The notes beneath the pieces were generated by a model. The model saw only the letters and a program-made list of their open reading frames with translations. It was not told the origin of the DNA and did not search any database. The translations under genes and the position numbers were made by a program. A stretch of DNA of 64,000 bases, taken from contig NZ_JBHRTA010000027.1 of the NCBI RefSeq assembly GCF_042646065.1, positions 13,403 to 77,402 on the forward strand. Direction: 5' to 3'. Shown piece after piece: positions 1-8,881 of the stretch (its first letter is position 1; every line of letters starts with the position of its first letter). The stretch is from Parapedobacter deserti (GTDB lineage Bacteria; Bacteroidota; Bacteroidia; Sphingobacteriales; Sphingobacteriaceae).

Positions 1-152
1 AGGGCCGCAAAGTGCGGCACCTGTTTAAGATGGGGTGAACAGTAGACAGATTGGACCCCTGCGCTGCCCCCCGTGTTAGCTTATACAAAGTATTGACCAA
101 CGCCCCAAAAGTAGGGAATATCCCTGAATATGGGGTTATTATATCCATATAT

Positions 153-3100
153 ATGAACTTTTTACCGCATTGGAAGTGGTATATGAAAATTACAGCACTA
201 CTTTATTTTATTTTGGCCGTGGCCGCTCCACTGTTGCACGCCGCGCCCGTACATGCGCAGGTACTGAAGAAGCGGATCACCGTCAATTATCAGCAATCTA
301 CCTTACAAGAGGTAGTTGAAGACCTACAACGGCAAGCTCGGGTGGATTTCGGATTTACCAAGGAACTTAAACTGGAGGAGCTTGCCGTGAAGGACGTTAA
401 TTTTAATAACAGTCCGCTGGGCGATGTATTGGCGGCCTTGCTTTCTCCGCACCACATCGCGTTTAACGAGGTGGCAGGTGCCATCGTGTTGTCGCGTGCA
501 CAGCAACCCGGCCGCATAACCATCCGCGTTGTGGGTGAGCAAGATGAGCCACTGGGAGGTGCAAGCATTCGAATCGTGGAATTGGGAAATAGCTACCGTG
601 CAGGTGCCGACGGCAGTTTTTCGTTAAACGTGAAGCCGGGAACCTACACCCTCGATGTGACGTACTTGTCTTATCAAGCGCAGCACCGTACAGGCGTAGT
701 AGTGGAAGAGGGACGGCACATTACGGTGAATTTTACCTTGCAGGCGGATGAAGGTGCATTGGATGAGGTGGTAGTGGTGGGGTATGGTGTGCAGAAAAAA
801 ATAAACCTCACGGGCTCGGTCAGCACCGTCGATGGTGCTGACCTTGCGAAACGGCCGGTAATGCGGGCAACCTCCGCTTTACAGGGGCTGATGCCCGGCG
901 TTACGGTGACCCAACTGTCCGGACAGCCCGGCAGCGATGGCGCCAACATCCGCATCCGCGGTATCGGTACACTCGGTAATGCCGATCCGTTGGTGCTGAT
1001 TGATGGAGTGAGTGGTAACCTAGATGGGGTAGACCCTAATGATATCGCTTCGGTATCGGTACTAAAGGATGCAGCCTCGGCTGCCATCTATGGTGCCCGC
1101 GCCGCGAATGGTGTGATCTTGGTGACGACCAAAAAATCGGGATCGGACACATTGAAGTTGACGTACAACGGCTATGTGGGGCTCCAACGCTTTACGGAAA
1201 AGCCCGAATTTGTAGATGGCTATACCTACATGCTGAAGATGAATGAGGCGTATGCCAATATGGGACGAACACCGTTGTACGACGAAGCGTACCTGGGCGA
1301 TTACTTGCGCTATAAAGATACAGACCCGGATACGTATCCCGATACGGATTGGCAGAAGGAACTGTATACCGGACCGGGAATGAACCAGCATCATTATGTA
1401 AGCATCAGCGGTGGATCAAAAGTGAATGTGATGAGCTCGCTGGCCTACCAAGATCAGGATGGCTTGATACCCAATTTCAGGTCGCAACGGTATTCGTTTC
1501 GCCTGAACGCCAGAATGAACATCAAAGAAAACCTGCAATCAACGGTGTTGCTCATGGGAAGGACCAGTCCAACGACGGTGCCCACCAACGAAGGTAACAT
1601 CAAGAATGCCGTAAACCGTAATCCGCCGATTTATGTAGCGCGGCTGGCCGATGGGCGGTGGGGCGTTGCCTCAAATGGTTTTAATCCAATTGCCCAAGCC
1701 AATGATGGCGGCTTGGTTGAAAATACGTCTGATCAGTTTCGGATAACAGCTCAGCTGAACTACCAGCCATTTGAAGGTGCCGACGTAGAATTGAGTTATT
1801 CGCCCGAATTAAGGGGGAGGGATGGCAAAACGTTCAATAGGGCCATCGAGACGTTTGATCCAAGTATGGAAACGCCGGCTTTTACCCAGCCTGCCGTGAG
1901 CAGCCTGGTGCGTTCCAATGTACGCACATGGGAAAATACACTACGCCTTTTGGGCCGATATCACAAGCAATTGGGGCAGCACGGGTTTTCGGTGTTGGCG
2001 GGCTTTGAACAGGTTGCTTTCCGGACGGATGATTTCAGGGCGCGCAGAGAGGGTTTCCCCCTGCCCGATTATCAACAGCTTGAGGCCGGATCTGTAGTGA
2101 ATTGGAGCAACGGTGGGTCGGGATCGGAATGGTCGCTGCGTTCGTATTTCGGCCGGATGAACTATTCGTGGGCTGACAAGTACTTATTGGAAGCTAACAT
2201 GCGGGCCGATGGTTCATCGCGTTTTCCGACGGGTAACAAGTATGGGGTGTTTCCTTCAGTTTCGGCTGGATGGCGCATTTCCGGCGAGGACTTCTTCGAT
2301 GGGGTCGGCTGGGTTTCGGATTTGAAGTTGAGGGCCTCATGGGGTAGGTTGGGCAATCAGGAGATTGGCACCTATCCGTTTTCGTCGGTGATTGAGTTGG
2401 GCCGGAGTTTTGTGTTCGGCGGTATGCCAGCGGATGGTGGATCACAGAAGCTGATGGCCAACGAACACATCTCATGGGAAACGACTGAAACCGGAAATCT
2501 CGGCTTGGATGCTGTTATGTTCAATAACCGCCTGAGTCTATCAGGCGAATACTACCGCCGCAATACAACGGGTATTCTGCTGCAGCTTCCCGTGCCTTCG
2601 ATCATCGGCTTGTCCGAGCCCTATCAAAACGCAGGGGTGGTACAAAATACCGGCTGGGACCTAGCCGTAAACTACCAGGGGCACCACGGCAGTTTCCGGT
2701 ACCAGGCGGGCCTTAACCTTTCTAACGTGCACAATGAGGTCGTTGACCTGAAAGGTGCCGGCCCGATCATTAACGGCTTCGAATTGATCGAAGAGGGATA
2801 TCCCATTAATACGTTATTCGGATATCAGGCAATGGGCCTCTTCCAAAACGATGAACAGGTTTCTTCCTCGCCCGGTCAGTTCGGTATTTATGGGCCCGGC
2901 GATATCAGGTACAGGGATGTAGACGGTAATAACGCTATTGGTGCGGAAGACCGTATGCCCATCGGAAACCCCATTCCCCGGTATACATTTGGGTTGACGC
3001 TCAACGCGCAATATAAGGCTTTCGACGTGAGCGTGTTGGTGCAGGGCGTAGGGAAAAAAGATGCGTTATTTAACCAAAATGTGGTTTGGGCATTGTATAA

Positions 3101-3449
3101 CAACGCAAAGATCCAAACATGGCAATTGGATCATTGGACGCCGGAGAATACTAACGCGACTTACCCGAGGTTGATTGCCGAAACCAGCCATAATAACTTT
3201 CAGAATTCAAGTTACTGGGTGTACCGGTCGGCGTATGCACGCCTCAAGAATGTGCAACTGGGCTACACGTTTTCAAACGTACGAAATGCCCGGTTGCCCT
3301 TTGAACGCCTTCGGGTTTATGCCACCGGTGATAATATTTTTACTTGGAGCGACATGCCCACTGGGTGGGATCCGGAACGGCCTAATGGCAACCCTTCTTA
3401 CTACCCCGTCTCGTCTACATTTTTGGTCGGACTGGAACTAACTTTTTAA
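153..3449 (+). CDS. SusC/RagA-type TonB-dependent outer membrane transporter with STN domain
   Basis: TonB-dependent channel that imports oligomeric substrates captured by its SusD partner. The ATG at 153 gives 1098 residues and the common pattern of a short basic lead (MNFLPHWKWY) before a signal peptide ending HAAPVHAQ; a TTG at 51 is also in frame but less likely. Order seen: STN domain (about 40-105), carboxypeptidase-regulatory-like domain (about 115-195), TonB-box-like DEVVVVGYG, plug with LVLIDGV and DPNDIASVSVLKDAASAAIYG, then a barrel ending in an aromatic residue (VGLELTF). An STN domain usually means signalling to a FecR anti-sigma factor, but no sigma/FecR pair is visible upstream, so it may lie before the window. 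SusD follows after 10 bp. The substrate cannot be read from the sequence. Confidence 0.95.
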   Translation: MNFLPHWKWYMKITALLYFILAVAAPLLHAAPVHAQVLKKRITVNYQQSTLQEVVEDLQRQARVDFGFTKELKLEELAVKDVNFNNSPLGDVLAALLSPHHIAFNEVAGAIVLSRAQQPGRITIRVVGEQDEPLGGASIRIVELGNSYRAGADGSFSLNVKPGTYTLDVTYLSYQAQHRTGVVVEEGRHITVNFTLQADEGALDEVVVVGYGVQKKINLTGSVSTVDGADLAKRPVMRATSALQGLMPGVTVTQLSGQPGSDGANIRIRGIGTLGNADPLVLIDGVSGNLDGVDPNDIASVSVLKDAASAAIYGARAANGVILVTTKKSGSDTLKLTYNGYVGLQRFTEKPEFVDGYTYMLKMNEAYANMGRTPLYDEAYLGDYLRYKDTDPDTYPDTDWQKELYTGPGMNQHHYVSISGGSKVNVMSSLAYQDQDGLIPNFRSQRYSFRLNARMNIKENLQSTVLLMGRTSPTTVPTNEGNIKNAVNRNPPIYVARLADGRWGVASNGFNPIAQANDGGLVENTSDQFRITAQLNYQPFEGADVELSYSPELRGRDGKTFNRAIETFDPSMETPAFTQPAVSSLVRSNVRTWENTLRLLGRYHKQLGQHGFSVLAGFEQVAFRTDDFRARREGFPLPDYQQLEAGSVVNWSNGGSGSEWSLRSYFGRMNYSWADKYLLEANMRADGSSRFPTGNKYGVFPSVSAGWRISGEDFFDGVGWVSDLKLRASWGRLGNQEIGTYPFSSVIELGRSFVFGGMPADGGSQKLMANEHISWETTETGNLGLDAVMFNNRLSLSGEYYRRNTTGILLQLPVPSIIGLSEPYQNAGVVQNTGWDLAVNYQGHHGSFRYQAGLNLSNVHNEVVDLKGAGPIINGFELIEEGYPINTLFGYQAMGLFQNDEQVSSSPGQFGIYGPGDIRYRDVDGNNAIGAEDRMPIGNPIPRYTFGLTLNAQYKAFDVSVLVQGVGKKDALFNQNVVWALYNNAKIQTWQLDHWTPENTNATYPRLIAETSHNNFQNSSYWVYRSAYARLKNVQLGYTFSNVRNARLPFERLRVYATGDNIFTWSDMPTGWDPERPNGNPSYYPVSSTFLVGLELTF

Positions 3450-3459
3450 ACGTTGAACC

Positions 3460-5136
3460 ATGAAACTTCGCTTTTTTAGCTCTTTGATTTTTTTAGTGGC
3501 GGTAGCTAACTCCTGTACGGACGACTTCCTGACGAAGCATCCGCTTGATAGCCCTGCCAGTTCCCAATTTTTCTCTAATGAAAAGGAATTGACCATGGCC
3601 ATAAACAGCGCTTATCGCACGTTGTACTGGCTATCGGGAGATAATGTGCCCAACCAGCTATTTCTCGACGGCGCGACCGACTTGGTGTGGATAAGGGGAG
3701 CCTATGTGGATATGCAGGTGATCCAATCGGGTCAGTTTACGCCGCAAACGACCATGTTTAACAGCACGTGGTCATTTTATTATCAGGCAATAAGCCGCTG
3801 TAACAATATCCTGGACAATATGCACCGCGCGCAAGGACGGGTTTCGGAAACGTTTTACCAGCAGATCGAAGCACAGGCCAGATTTTTGAGGGCGTATGCC
3901 TACCATTACTTGGTTAACCTATACGGCGATGTGCCGCTGGTAACCAGCATGCTGGAACTGGATGAAGCGCAGATGCCGAAAACAGCACGGGCTACCGTGG
4001 TTGAACAGATGCTCGCTGACCTGGACTTCGCAGCGGCACATCTGCCCGATGCCTGGACTGGCAGTGATGAAGGGCGGATTACCCGGGGCGCGGCGTTGTC
4101 CCTAAAGGCACGGACGGCATTGTATGAGGGACTGTTCAAGACGGCGGCATCGGCGGCCGGAGAGGTCATTGCTTCCGATATTTACAGCATTTACCCCGAT
4201 TATGGAAACCTGTTTAAGTATGCCGGCGAGCATTCGCAGGAAGCCATTTTAAACATGCCTTTTTTATTGGAAGTACAAGCCGTACAGACACCGCGGTATC
4301 TGGGGACACGTAGCGCTCCGGGCTACTCGGTGATCGTGCCTACTCAGACCATGGTTGATAGGTATCAAGCCACCGATGGAAAACAAATTGATGAGTCTGC
4401 CGTATATGATGCATCTAATCCATATGACAACCGTGATCCTCGCCTGGATCAATCCATTCTCCGGCCGGGCATGTGGTACAACGGCTACCTGTTCCAAACG
4501 CATCCTGATGCGCGGACCACCGAAAGGAATGTGGGCGGTGTAATCAGCACAGTGAATAACTTGGAAGTGACCAATGCATATGCTACGTTTACCGGCTATA
4601 TCTGGAAGAAGTACTTTGACGAGGCGGATCTTCCTGCAAATGTAACGCGCTCGACACTTGATTTCATGCTGATACGCTATGCCGAAGTGCTGCTGACCTA
4701 TGCCGAAGCCAAAATTGAACTGAACCAAATTGACCAGACGGTGGTGGACGCCATCAATGCCGTGCGGCAACGGCCCAGCGTAAACATGCCGGCGGCAACG
4801 TTGTCGCTTACCCAGGAAGAATTGCGCCAGCTGGTTCGCTATGAACGTACGGTGGAACTTGCTGGGGAAGGCTTTCGGTTGTTTGACATCCGCCGGTGGA
4901 GGATCGCCGAACAAGTGCTTCCGGGAAATATGCTCGGCCGCCGCACGAAAGAACACTGGTATGATCCTGTCGTTCCTTCATTTAACGCGGCTGGCAAGCC
5001 GGTTTATAACAATGAAACAACCATTTTTCAAGTAATCAGTACCAATATATTCGATGCGTCAAAAAATTACCTATGGCCAATTCCTCAACGCGAGATTGAC
5101 TTGAATGGCGAGCTGGTACAAAATGACGGCTATTGA
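3460..5136 (+). CDS. SusD/RagB family substrate-binding lipoprotein
   Basis: Surface lipoprotein that forms the lid of the SusC channel encoded just upstream. It starts with a lipoprotein signal peptide (lipobox VANSC, Cys near residue 19). The SusD fold is recognisable from the helical TPR-like segment RFLRAYAYHYLVNLYGDVPL, from RYERTVELAGEGFRLFDIRR near the C terminus, and from the closing KNYLWPIPQREIDLN motif. The length (558 residues) is normal. It sits between susC (10-bp gap) and a phosphoesterase (15-bp gap), so the three genes form one operon. Confidence 0.95.
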   Translation: MKLRFFSSLIFLVAVANSCTDDFLTKHPLDSPASSQFFSNEKELTMAINSAYRTLYWLSGDNVPNQLFLDGATDLVWIRGAYVDMQVIQSGQFTPQTTMFNSTWSFYYQAISRCNNILDNMHRAQGRVSETFYQQIEAQARFLRAYAYHYLVNLYGDVPLVTSMLELDEAQMPKTARATVVEQMLADLDFAAAHLPDAWTGSDEGRITRGAALSLKARTALYEGLFKTAASAAGEVIASDIYSIYPDYGNLFKYAGEHSQEAILNMPFLLEVQAVQTPRYLGTRSAPGYSVIVPTQTMVDRYQATDGKQIDESAVYDASNPYDNRDPRLDQSILRPGMWYNGYLFQTHPDARTTERNVGGVISTVNNLEVTNAYATFTGYIWKKYFDEADLPANVTRSTLDFMLIRYAEVLLTYAEAKIELNQIDQTVVDAINAVRQRPSVNMPAATLSLTQEELRQLVRYERTVELAGEGFRLFDIRRWRIAEQVLPGNMLGRRTKEHWYDPVVPSFNAAGKPVYNNETTIFQVISTNIFDASKNYLWPIPQREIDLNGELVQNDGY

Positions 5137-5151
5137 TAACGAAATAACGAA

Positions 5152-6759
5152 ATGTTAAAATTGACGATGGAAAAATGGGTGGGGTGCTTACTGGTACTCA
5201 GTTGCGCATTGAATAGTGCGGCCCAGGAGATGGCTACCGGGTATGTCTTTGAAGATACCAACGGCAACCGCTTAAGGGAGGCCACCGAACCTGGGGTACC
5301 AAAAGTACAGGTATCTAACGGGATACAGGTGGCTGAAACCGACGCAGAAGGCCGGTATGAACTGCCGGTGGGCGACGACAATGTGTTGTTTGTCATCAAG
5401 CCCGCGGGATACCGGGTGCCAACGGACACGAATAATCTCCCCCAATTCTATTACATCCATAAACCGAAGGGGTCGCCCACCTATCTGAAGTATAAAGGAG
5501 TGGCCCCCACAGGTCAGCTGCCCAAGTCTGTCGATTTTGCGCTGGTGCCGCAGGATGAGCCGGATTCCCTGCGCATGTTGATTTTGGCAGATCCGCAACC
5601 CCGGGGTACTGATGAACTTTATTACTTGGATAAGAGTGTGATTGAAGAATTGCAGGGCAACAAGGAAGCATGGTTTGCCATTACTCTGGGCGATAATGTT
5701 AGTGATAATTTGGACTTGAACCGGCCATATCTGCAGTTAATCCGGAAGATAGGTTTACCGGTATATCACATTGTGGGTAATCACGACGCCAATCAGGATG
5801 CACGGACGGATGAGGTAGCGGATGAGACGTTCGAGTCGTACTACGGTCCTGCCAACTACAGCTTGAACGTTGGCGATGTGCACCTTGTGCTTTTGGATAA
5901 CCTGATGTTTCCAGCCTATTCGGATGGCCAGGGCGGTGGCGCAGGCTTTCGGGAAGACCAGTTTCAGTTTATACACAACGACTTGCAATGGGTAGACCAT
6001 GATAAACTGGTTGTTTTGGCGTTCCACGTTCCACTGGCCGGTCTTCGAGACTCGGATCGGCAGCGGATTTTCAAACTGCTGGAGCCTTTCCCCAACCGGT
6101 TGATACTTTCGGGGCACACCCATGTGCAACGGCAGTATTTTTATACCGAGGAAGACGGCTGGAAAGGTCAGGGAGTATTGCATGAGTATAATGTGGGCGC
6201 AGCCTCCGGCAATTGGAACTCCGGGAAAATGAATGAACACGGCATGCCCGATGCCACCATGAGCGACGGTACGCCAAGGGGATACGCGTATGCGACCTTT
6301 TCCGGTAACCAATATGTCCTTGATTATCAAGTGGCGGGAAGGAACTCAGATCATCGTATGGGGATTTATATGCCCAAGGTATTGCCGGACCGGATTCCGC
6401 ACGGTCGTTTCAATTCGGCCAGGGTGTATGTAAACTACTATCTTGGCGGCGAAGCCGATAGCCTTTGGTATCGGATAAACGAGGGGCCGTGGACCGCATT
6501 AAAGCGCATAGTCGATTACGATCCGCACTACCTGGGCTTGCTTCAGGAATGGGACCGTAGTGATACCCTACTGGCGGGTAGAAGGCCTTCCAATGCGAGC
6601 AAGTCTTCCCACTTGTGGGTGGCTACCTTGCCGCCTGTCCATCTGATGGGAGACCACACTTTGGAGATACGCGTGAAAGATATGTTCGGGCGGTGGTTTA
6701 CAGAGAAAAAGGCATTTCGAGTAGCGTCCTATAAGGAAATTCCAAATCATCAACAATAA
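5152..6759 (+). CDS. Secreted calcineurin-like metallophosphoesterase
   Basis: Predicted periplasmic or surface metal-dependent phosphoesterase. A signal peptide ends near CALNSAAQ (an in-frame ATG at 5167 is an alternative start). An SdrD-B-like Ig domain follows (GYVFEDTNGNRLRE, about 28-120). The calcineurin metal-ligand blocks are all present in order: LADPQPRG (about 144), GDNVSDN (about 181), GNHD (about 209), FHVPL (about 292) and GHTH (about 321). A C-terminal beta domain (about 390-530) matches the MetallophosN-catalytic-C architecture common in Bacteroidota. Its place in the SusCD operon suggests it removes phosphate from, or cleaves a phosphodiester in, the imported substrate. The exact substrate is unknown. 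Confidence 0.9.
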   Translation: MLKLTMEKWVGCLLVLSCALNSAAQEMATGYVFEDTNGNRLREATEPGVPKVQVSNGIQVAETDAEGRYELPVGDDNVLFVIKPAGYRVPTDTNNLPQFYYIHKPKGSPTYLKYKGVAPTGQLPKSVDFALVPQDEPDSLRMLILADPQPRGTDELYYLDKSVIEELQGNKEAWFAITLGDNVSDNLDLNRPYLQLIRKIGLPVYHIVGNHDANQDARTDEVADETFESYYGPANYSLNVGDVHLVLLDNLMFPAYSDGQGGGAGFREDQFQFIHNDLQWVDHDKLVVLAFHVPLAGLRDSDRQRIFKLLEPFPNRLILSGHTHVQRQYFYTEEDGWKGQGVLHEYNVGAASGNWNSGKMNEHGMPDATMSDGTPRGYAYATFSGNQYVLDYQVAGRNSDHRMGIYMPKVLPDRIPHGRFNSARVYVNYYLGGEADSLWYRINEGPWTALKRIVDYDPHYLGLLQEWDRSDTLLAGRRPSNASKSSHLWVATLPPVHLMGDHTLEIRVKDMFGRWFTEKKAFRVASYKEIPNHQQ

Positions 6760-6789
6760 GCTGTCGACCACTGCCGAGCAATAATCCGA

Positions 6790-6830
6790 ATTCCCCTGCG
6801 GCCACTTCCCGCGGGGGGATTTAGTCTTTT
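6790..6830 (+). terminator. Rho-independent terminator of the SusCD-phosphoesterase operon
   Basis: A 12-bp stem (6790-6801 with 6809-6820, including two G-U pairs) closes a 7-nt loop and is followed by a T-rich run ending in TTTT. It lies 30 bp after the phosphoesterase stop codon. Confidence 0.75.
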
Positions 6831-6997
6831 CCGCACGACCAAGGACACGCCTTTCATTTCAATCCCCCCCCAGATTCGTTGCGCCAGGAAGGATGCCCTA
6901 ACGTCGCGCTGCCCAACCACTTCAGGCGGGCCAGGGCCACATGCCGCTGTTTACGGCCGGCCGGAAAGGGTGCAATGTTTCGCGAAGTGTTTGTTAA

Positions 6998-7038
6998 AAC
7001 CCCCTGCTTCCAGCGTGTCTTGCAGAAAGCAGGGGGTT
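6998..7038 (-). terminator. Terminator of the minus-strand SusC-SusD unit
   Basis: A perfect 12-bp inverted repeat, AACCCCCTGCTT (6998-7009) with AAGCAGGGGGTT (7027-7038), and a 17-nt loop. On the minus strand the stem runs directly into TTTT, which fits termination of the susD transcript that ends at 7058. Between this and the plus-strand terminator (6821-6997) I see no gene. Confidence 0.8.
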
Positions 7039-7057
7039 ATTAGGTTACTGGTTCAAG

Positions 7058-8863
7058 TTAATTGCCATCATTGGCGGCACCATTTTCCCAACCGGGGTTT
7101 TGCGCCAATTGGGGATTCAGATTCAAAGCGTTCACCGGGATGGGGTACAGATACTGTTTTTCGCCCCACACTTTTTTCGAATCGTTATGGGTAAACCAGG
7201 CCAGGTAATACCCCTTGCCGTCACCCGCCGGATGAACCTGGATGATTTCGGCTGTCGGGTCCTGGCTAACCTGCACTTTGGCCATTGAGCCGTTGTTCGA
7301 ATTCGCTTCGGCTGCAGCTAAGCCGGCCGCATCCGTATAATACACGACATCGTGTGTGCCATCATGGTCTACATCCAAAGGCTGGTTGATGCCGTCGATA
7401 TACATTCCTGTCCAGCTCTTTTTGAAGAGATCGCCCGCTTTCCAGCGGCGCACGTCGTCAAAACGGAAGCCTTCGAAGATAAGTTCGGTAGCCCGTTCTC
7501 GACGGATTTCCAGGATGACCGGATCGTTGATGGAAGGATAGTAGTTTTCCTGAAGATACGTGTCAACGATGGTAGGCTTGCCATGGATGCCTCCGGTGAT
7601 GCCCGCACGGGCCCGCAGTGCGCCGATGGTTTGTGCCCAGTCGCCATCTGTGAGTGTTCCCTGTTCAGCTTTCGCTTCCGCATAGTTGAGCAGGACTTCG
7701 CCAAACCGGATCAGTTGGAGGGCGTGGGTGCTTTCCGTCTGGCTGTCTCCGATGGTCGCGTCTACACTGAGCTTAATGGGCTGATAACCCAGGCGTGCGT
7801 AGCCGTTGAATACAGGAAGGGCCCGCCTACCTTCACGCATATATCCCGGGTATCGCAGTGTAGCCAGCAGGCGGGTATCGCGATTCTGGAACTCTTCGTA
7901 AAAGTTTTCGTATTGCCATCCGCTGCGCGAAGTATACGGCGTGCCATCTTGCTGCAGGTAGGTGTTGACAAACAAACGGATCAGGTTTAACCCGGTGCCA
8001 AATGTCTCGGAGGTCCACCGCCAGTTGGCATTGTGCCTGACACCCAGTGATGCACTCGACGCAATGGCCAGGATGGTTTCGGACGGCGGCGGGACATCGC
8101 TCGTAAATAATGCCCGGTAGTTGTTATGCAGCGATTTACCCGAATGCTGCATGACCTGGTAGGCGGCGTCTTCGGCTCGTTTCAGCCAAGTTTCAGCGGG
8201 CGTGACCAAGTTGAGGTTGTGGTATTTCCGGAAGGTTCCTTCAAATAGGCAAACGCGCGAGGCAAACGCGTAGGCCGCCCATTTCGTGATGAGGGAGCTC
8301 TGTTGTGCATCGGACGTCCGCGAGATGTGTTCGGCCGCAAATAGCAAATCCTCATACACATGTTCCATCACCACCTCGCGTGAATCGCGCGGGGCGTATA
8401 AAATGTCGGTATCGGCAGGATCCAGCGGCCGGCCTACCCAGGGGACATCGCCGAAGCGGCGGACCTTCTCGTAATAAAACCAGGCCCGGAAAAAGCGGGC
8501 AAGCCCGATGTAGTTATTTCGGACATGCTCGGGGATGGACGGATCGGTGCAGTTGGCGATAAAGTAGTTGATGTTGCGGAGGTCTGCCCAGTTCCAACCC
8601 GAGGAGTTGTTTTCGCTGAACGCGTTCAACAAAGTAAACCCGGAGAGCGTATTGGTAGCGCCATAGTCGACCAGGTTTTGCTCGACAATTGCTTGGTCTG
8701 TTGCGTTGGGCAACATATCATAAAAGGAGATGGAATAGGCCTGTAAACCCTCTTCTGAACTGAATATAGCGGTCTTTTCGATCTGCGTAACAGGCGATTC
8801 GTCGAGTTTGCAGGCTGAAAACAGCAGCGCAAACACGGATATGGATACAAGATATTTTTTCAT
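7058..8863 (-). CDS. SusD/RagB family substrate-binding lipoprotein
   Basis: Partner lipoprotein of the SusC at 8882-12475, from which it is separated by 18 bp. Lipoprotein signal peptide with lipobox LFSAC. SusD hallmarks are ARFFRAWFYYEKVRRFGDVPW, IRRERATELIFEGFRFDDVRRW and the closing KQYLYPIPVNALNLNPQLAQNPGW. The 601-residue length is within the family range. It is the last gene of the sigma-FecR-SusC-SusD unit and is followed by a strong terminator, so this unit carries no hydrolase of its own. Confidence 0.95.
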   Translation of the reverse strand: MKKYLVSISVFALLFSACKLDESPVTQIEKTAIFSSEEGLQAYSISFYDMLPNATDQAIVEQNLVDYGATNTLSGFTLLNAFSENNSSGWNWADLRNINYFIANCTDPSIPEHVRNNYIGLARFFRAWFYYEKVRRFGDVPWVGRPLDPADTDILYAPRDSREVVMEHVYEDLLFAAEHISRTSDAQQSSLITKWAAYAFASRVCLFEGTFRKYHNLNLVTPAETWLKRAEDAAYQVMQHSGKSLHNNYRALFTSDVPPPSETILAIASSASLGVRHNANWRWTSETFGTGLNLIRLFVNTYLQQDGTPYTSRSGWQYENFYEEFQNRDTRLLATLRYPGYMREGRRALPVFNGYARLGYQPIKLSVDATIGDSQTESTHALQLIRFGEVLLNYAEAKAEQGTLTDGDWAQTIGALRARAGITGGIHGKPTIVDTYLQENYYPSINDPVILEIRRERATELIFEGFRFDDVRRWKAGDLFKKSWTGMYIDGINQPLDVDHDGTHDVVYYTDAAGLAAAEANSNNGSMAKVQVSQDPTAEIIQVHPAGDGKGYYLAWFTHNDSKKVWGEKQYLYPIPVNALNLNPQLAQNPGWENGAANDGN

Positions 8864-8881
8864 CGTTCTTTGCTTTGAAAA

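Noticed and set aside
7352..7990. A long open frame antisense to susD
   Set aside because: It is the shadow of a GC-rich SusD gene whose identity is certain; no known family on the antisense strand.
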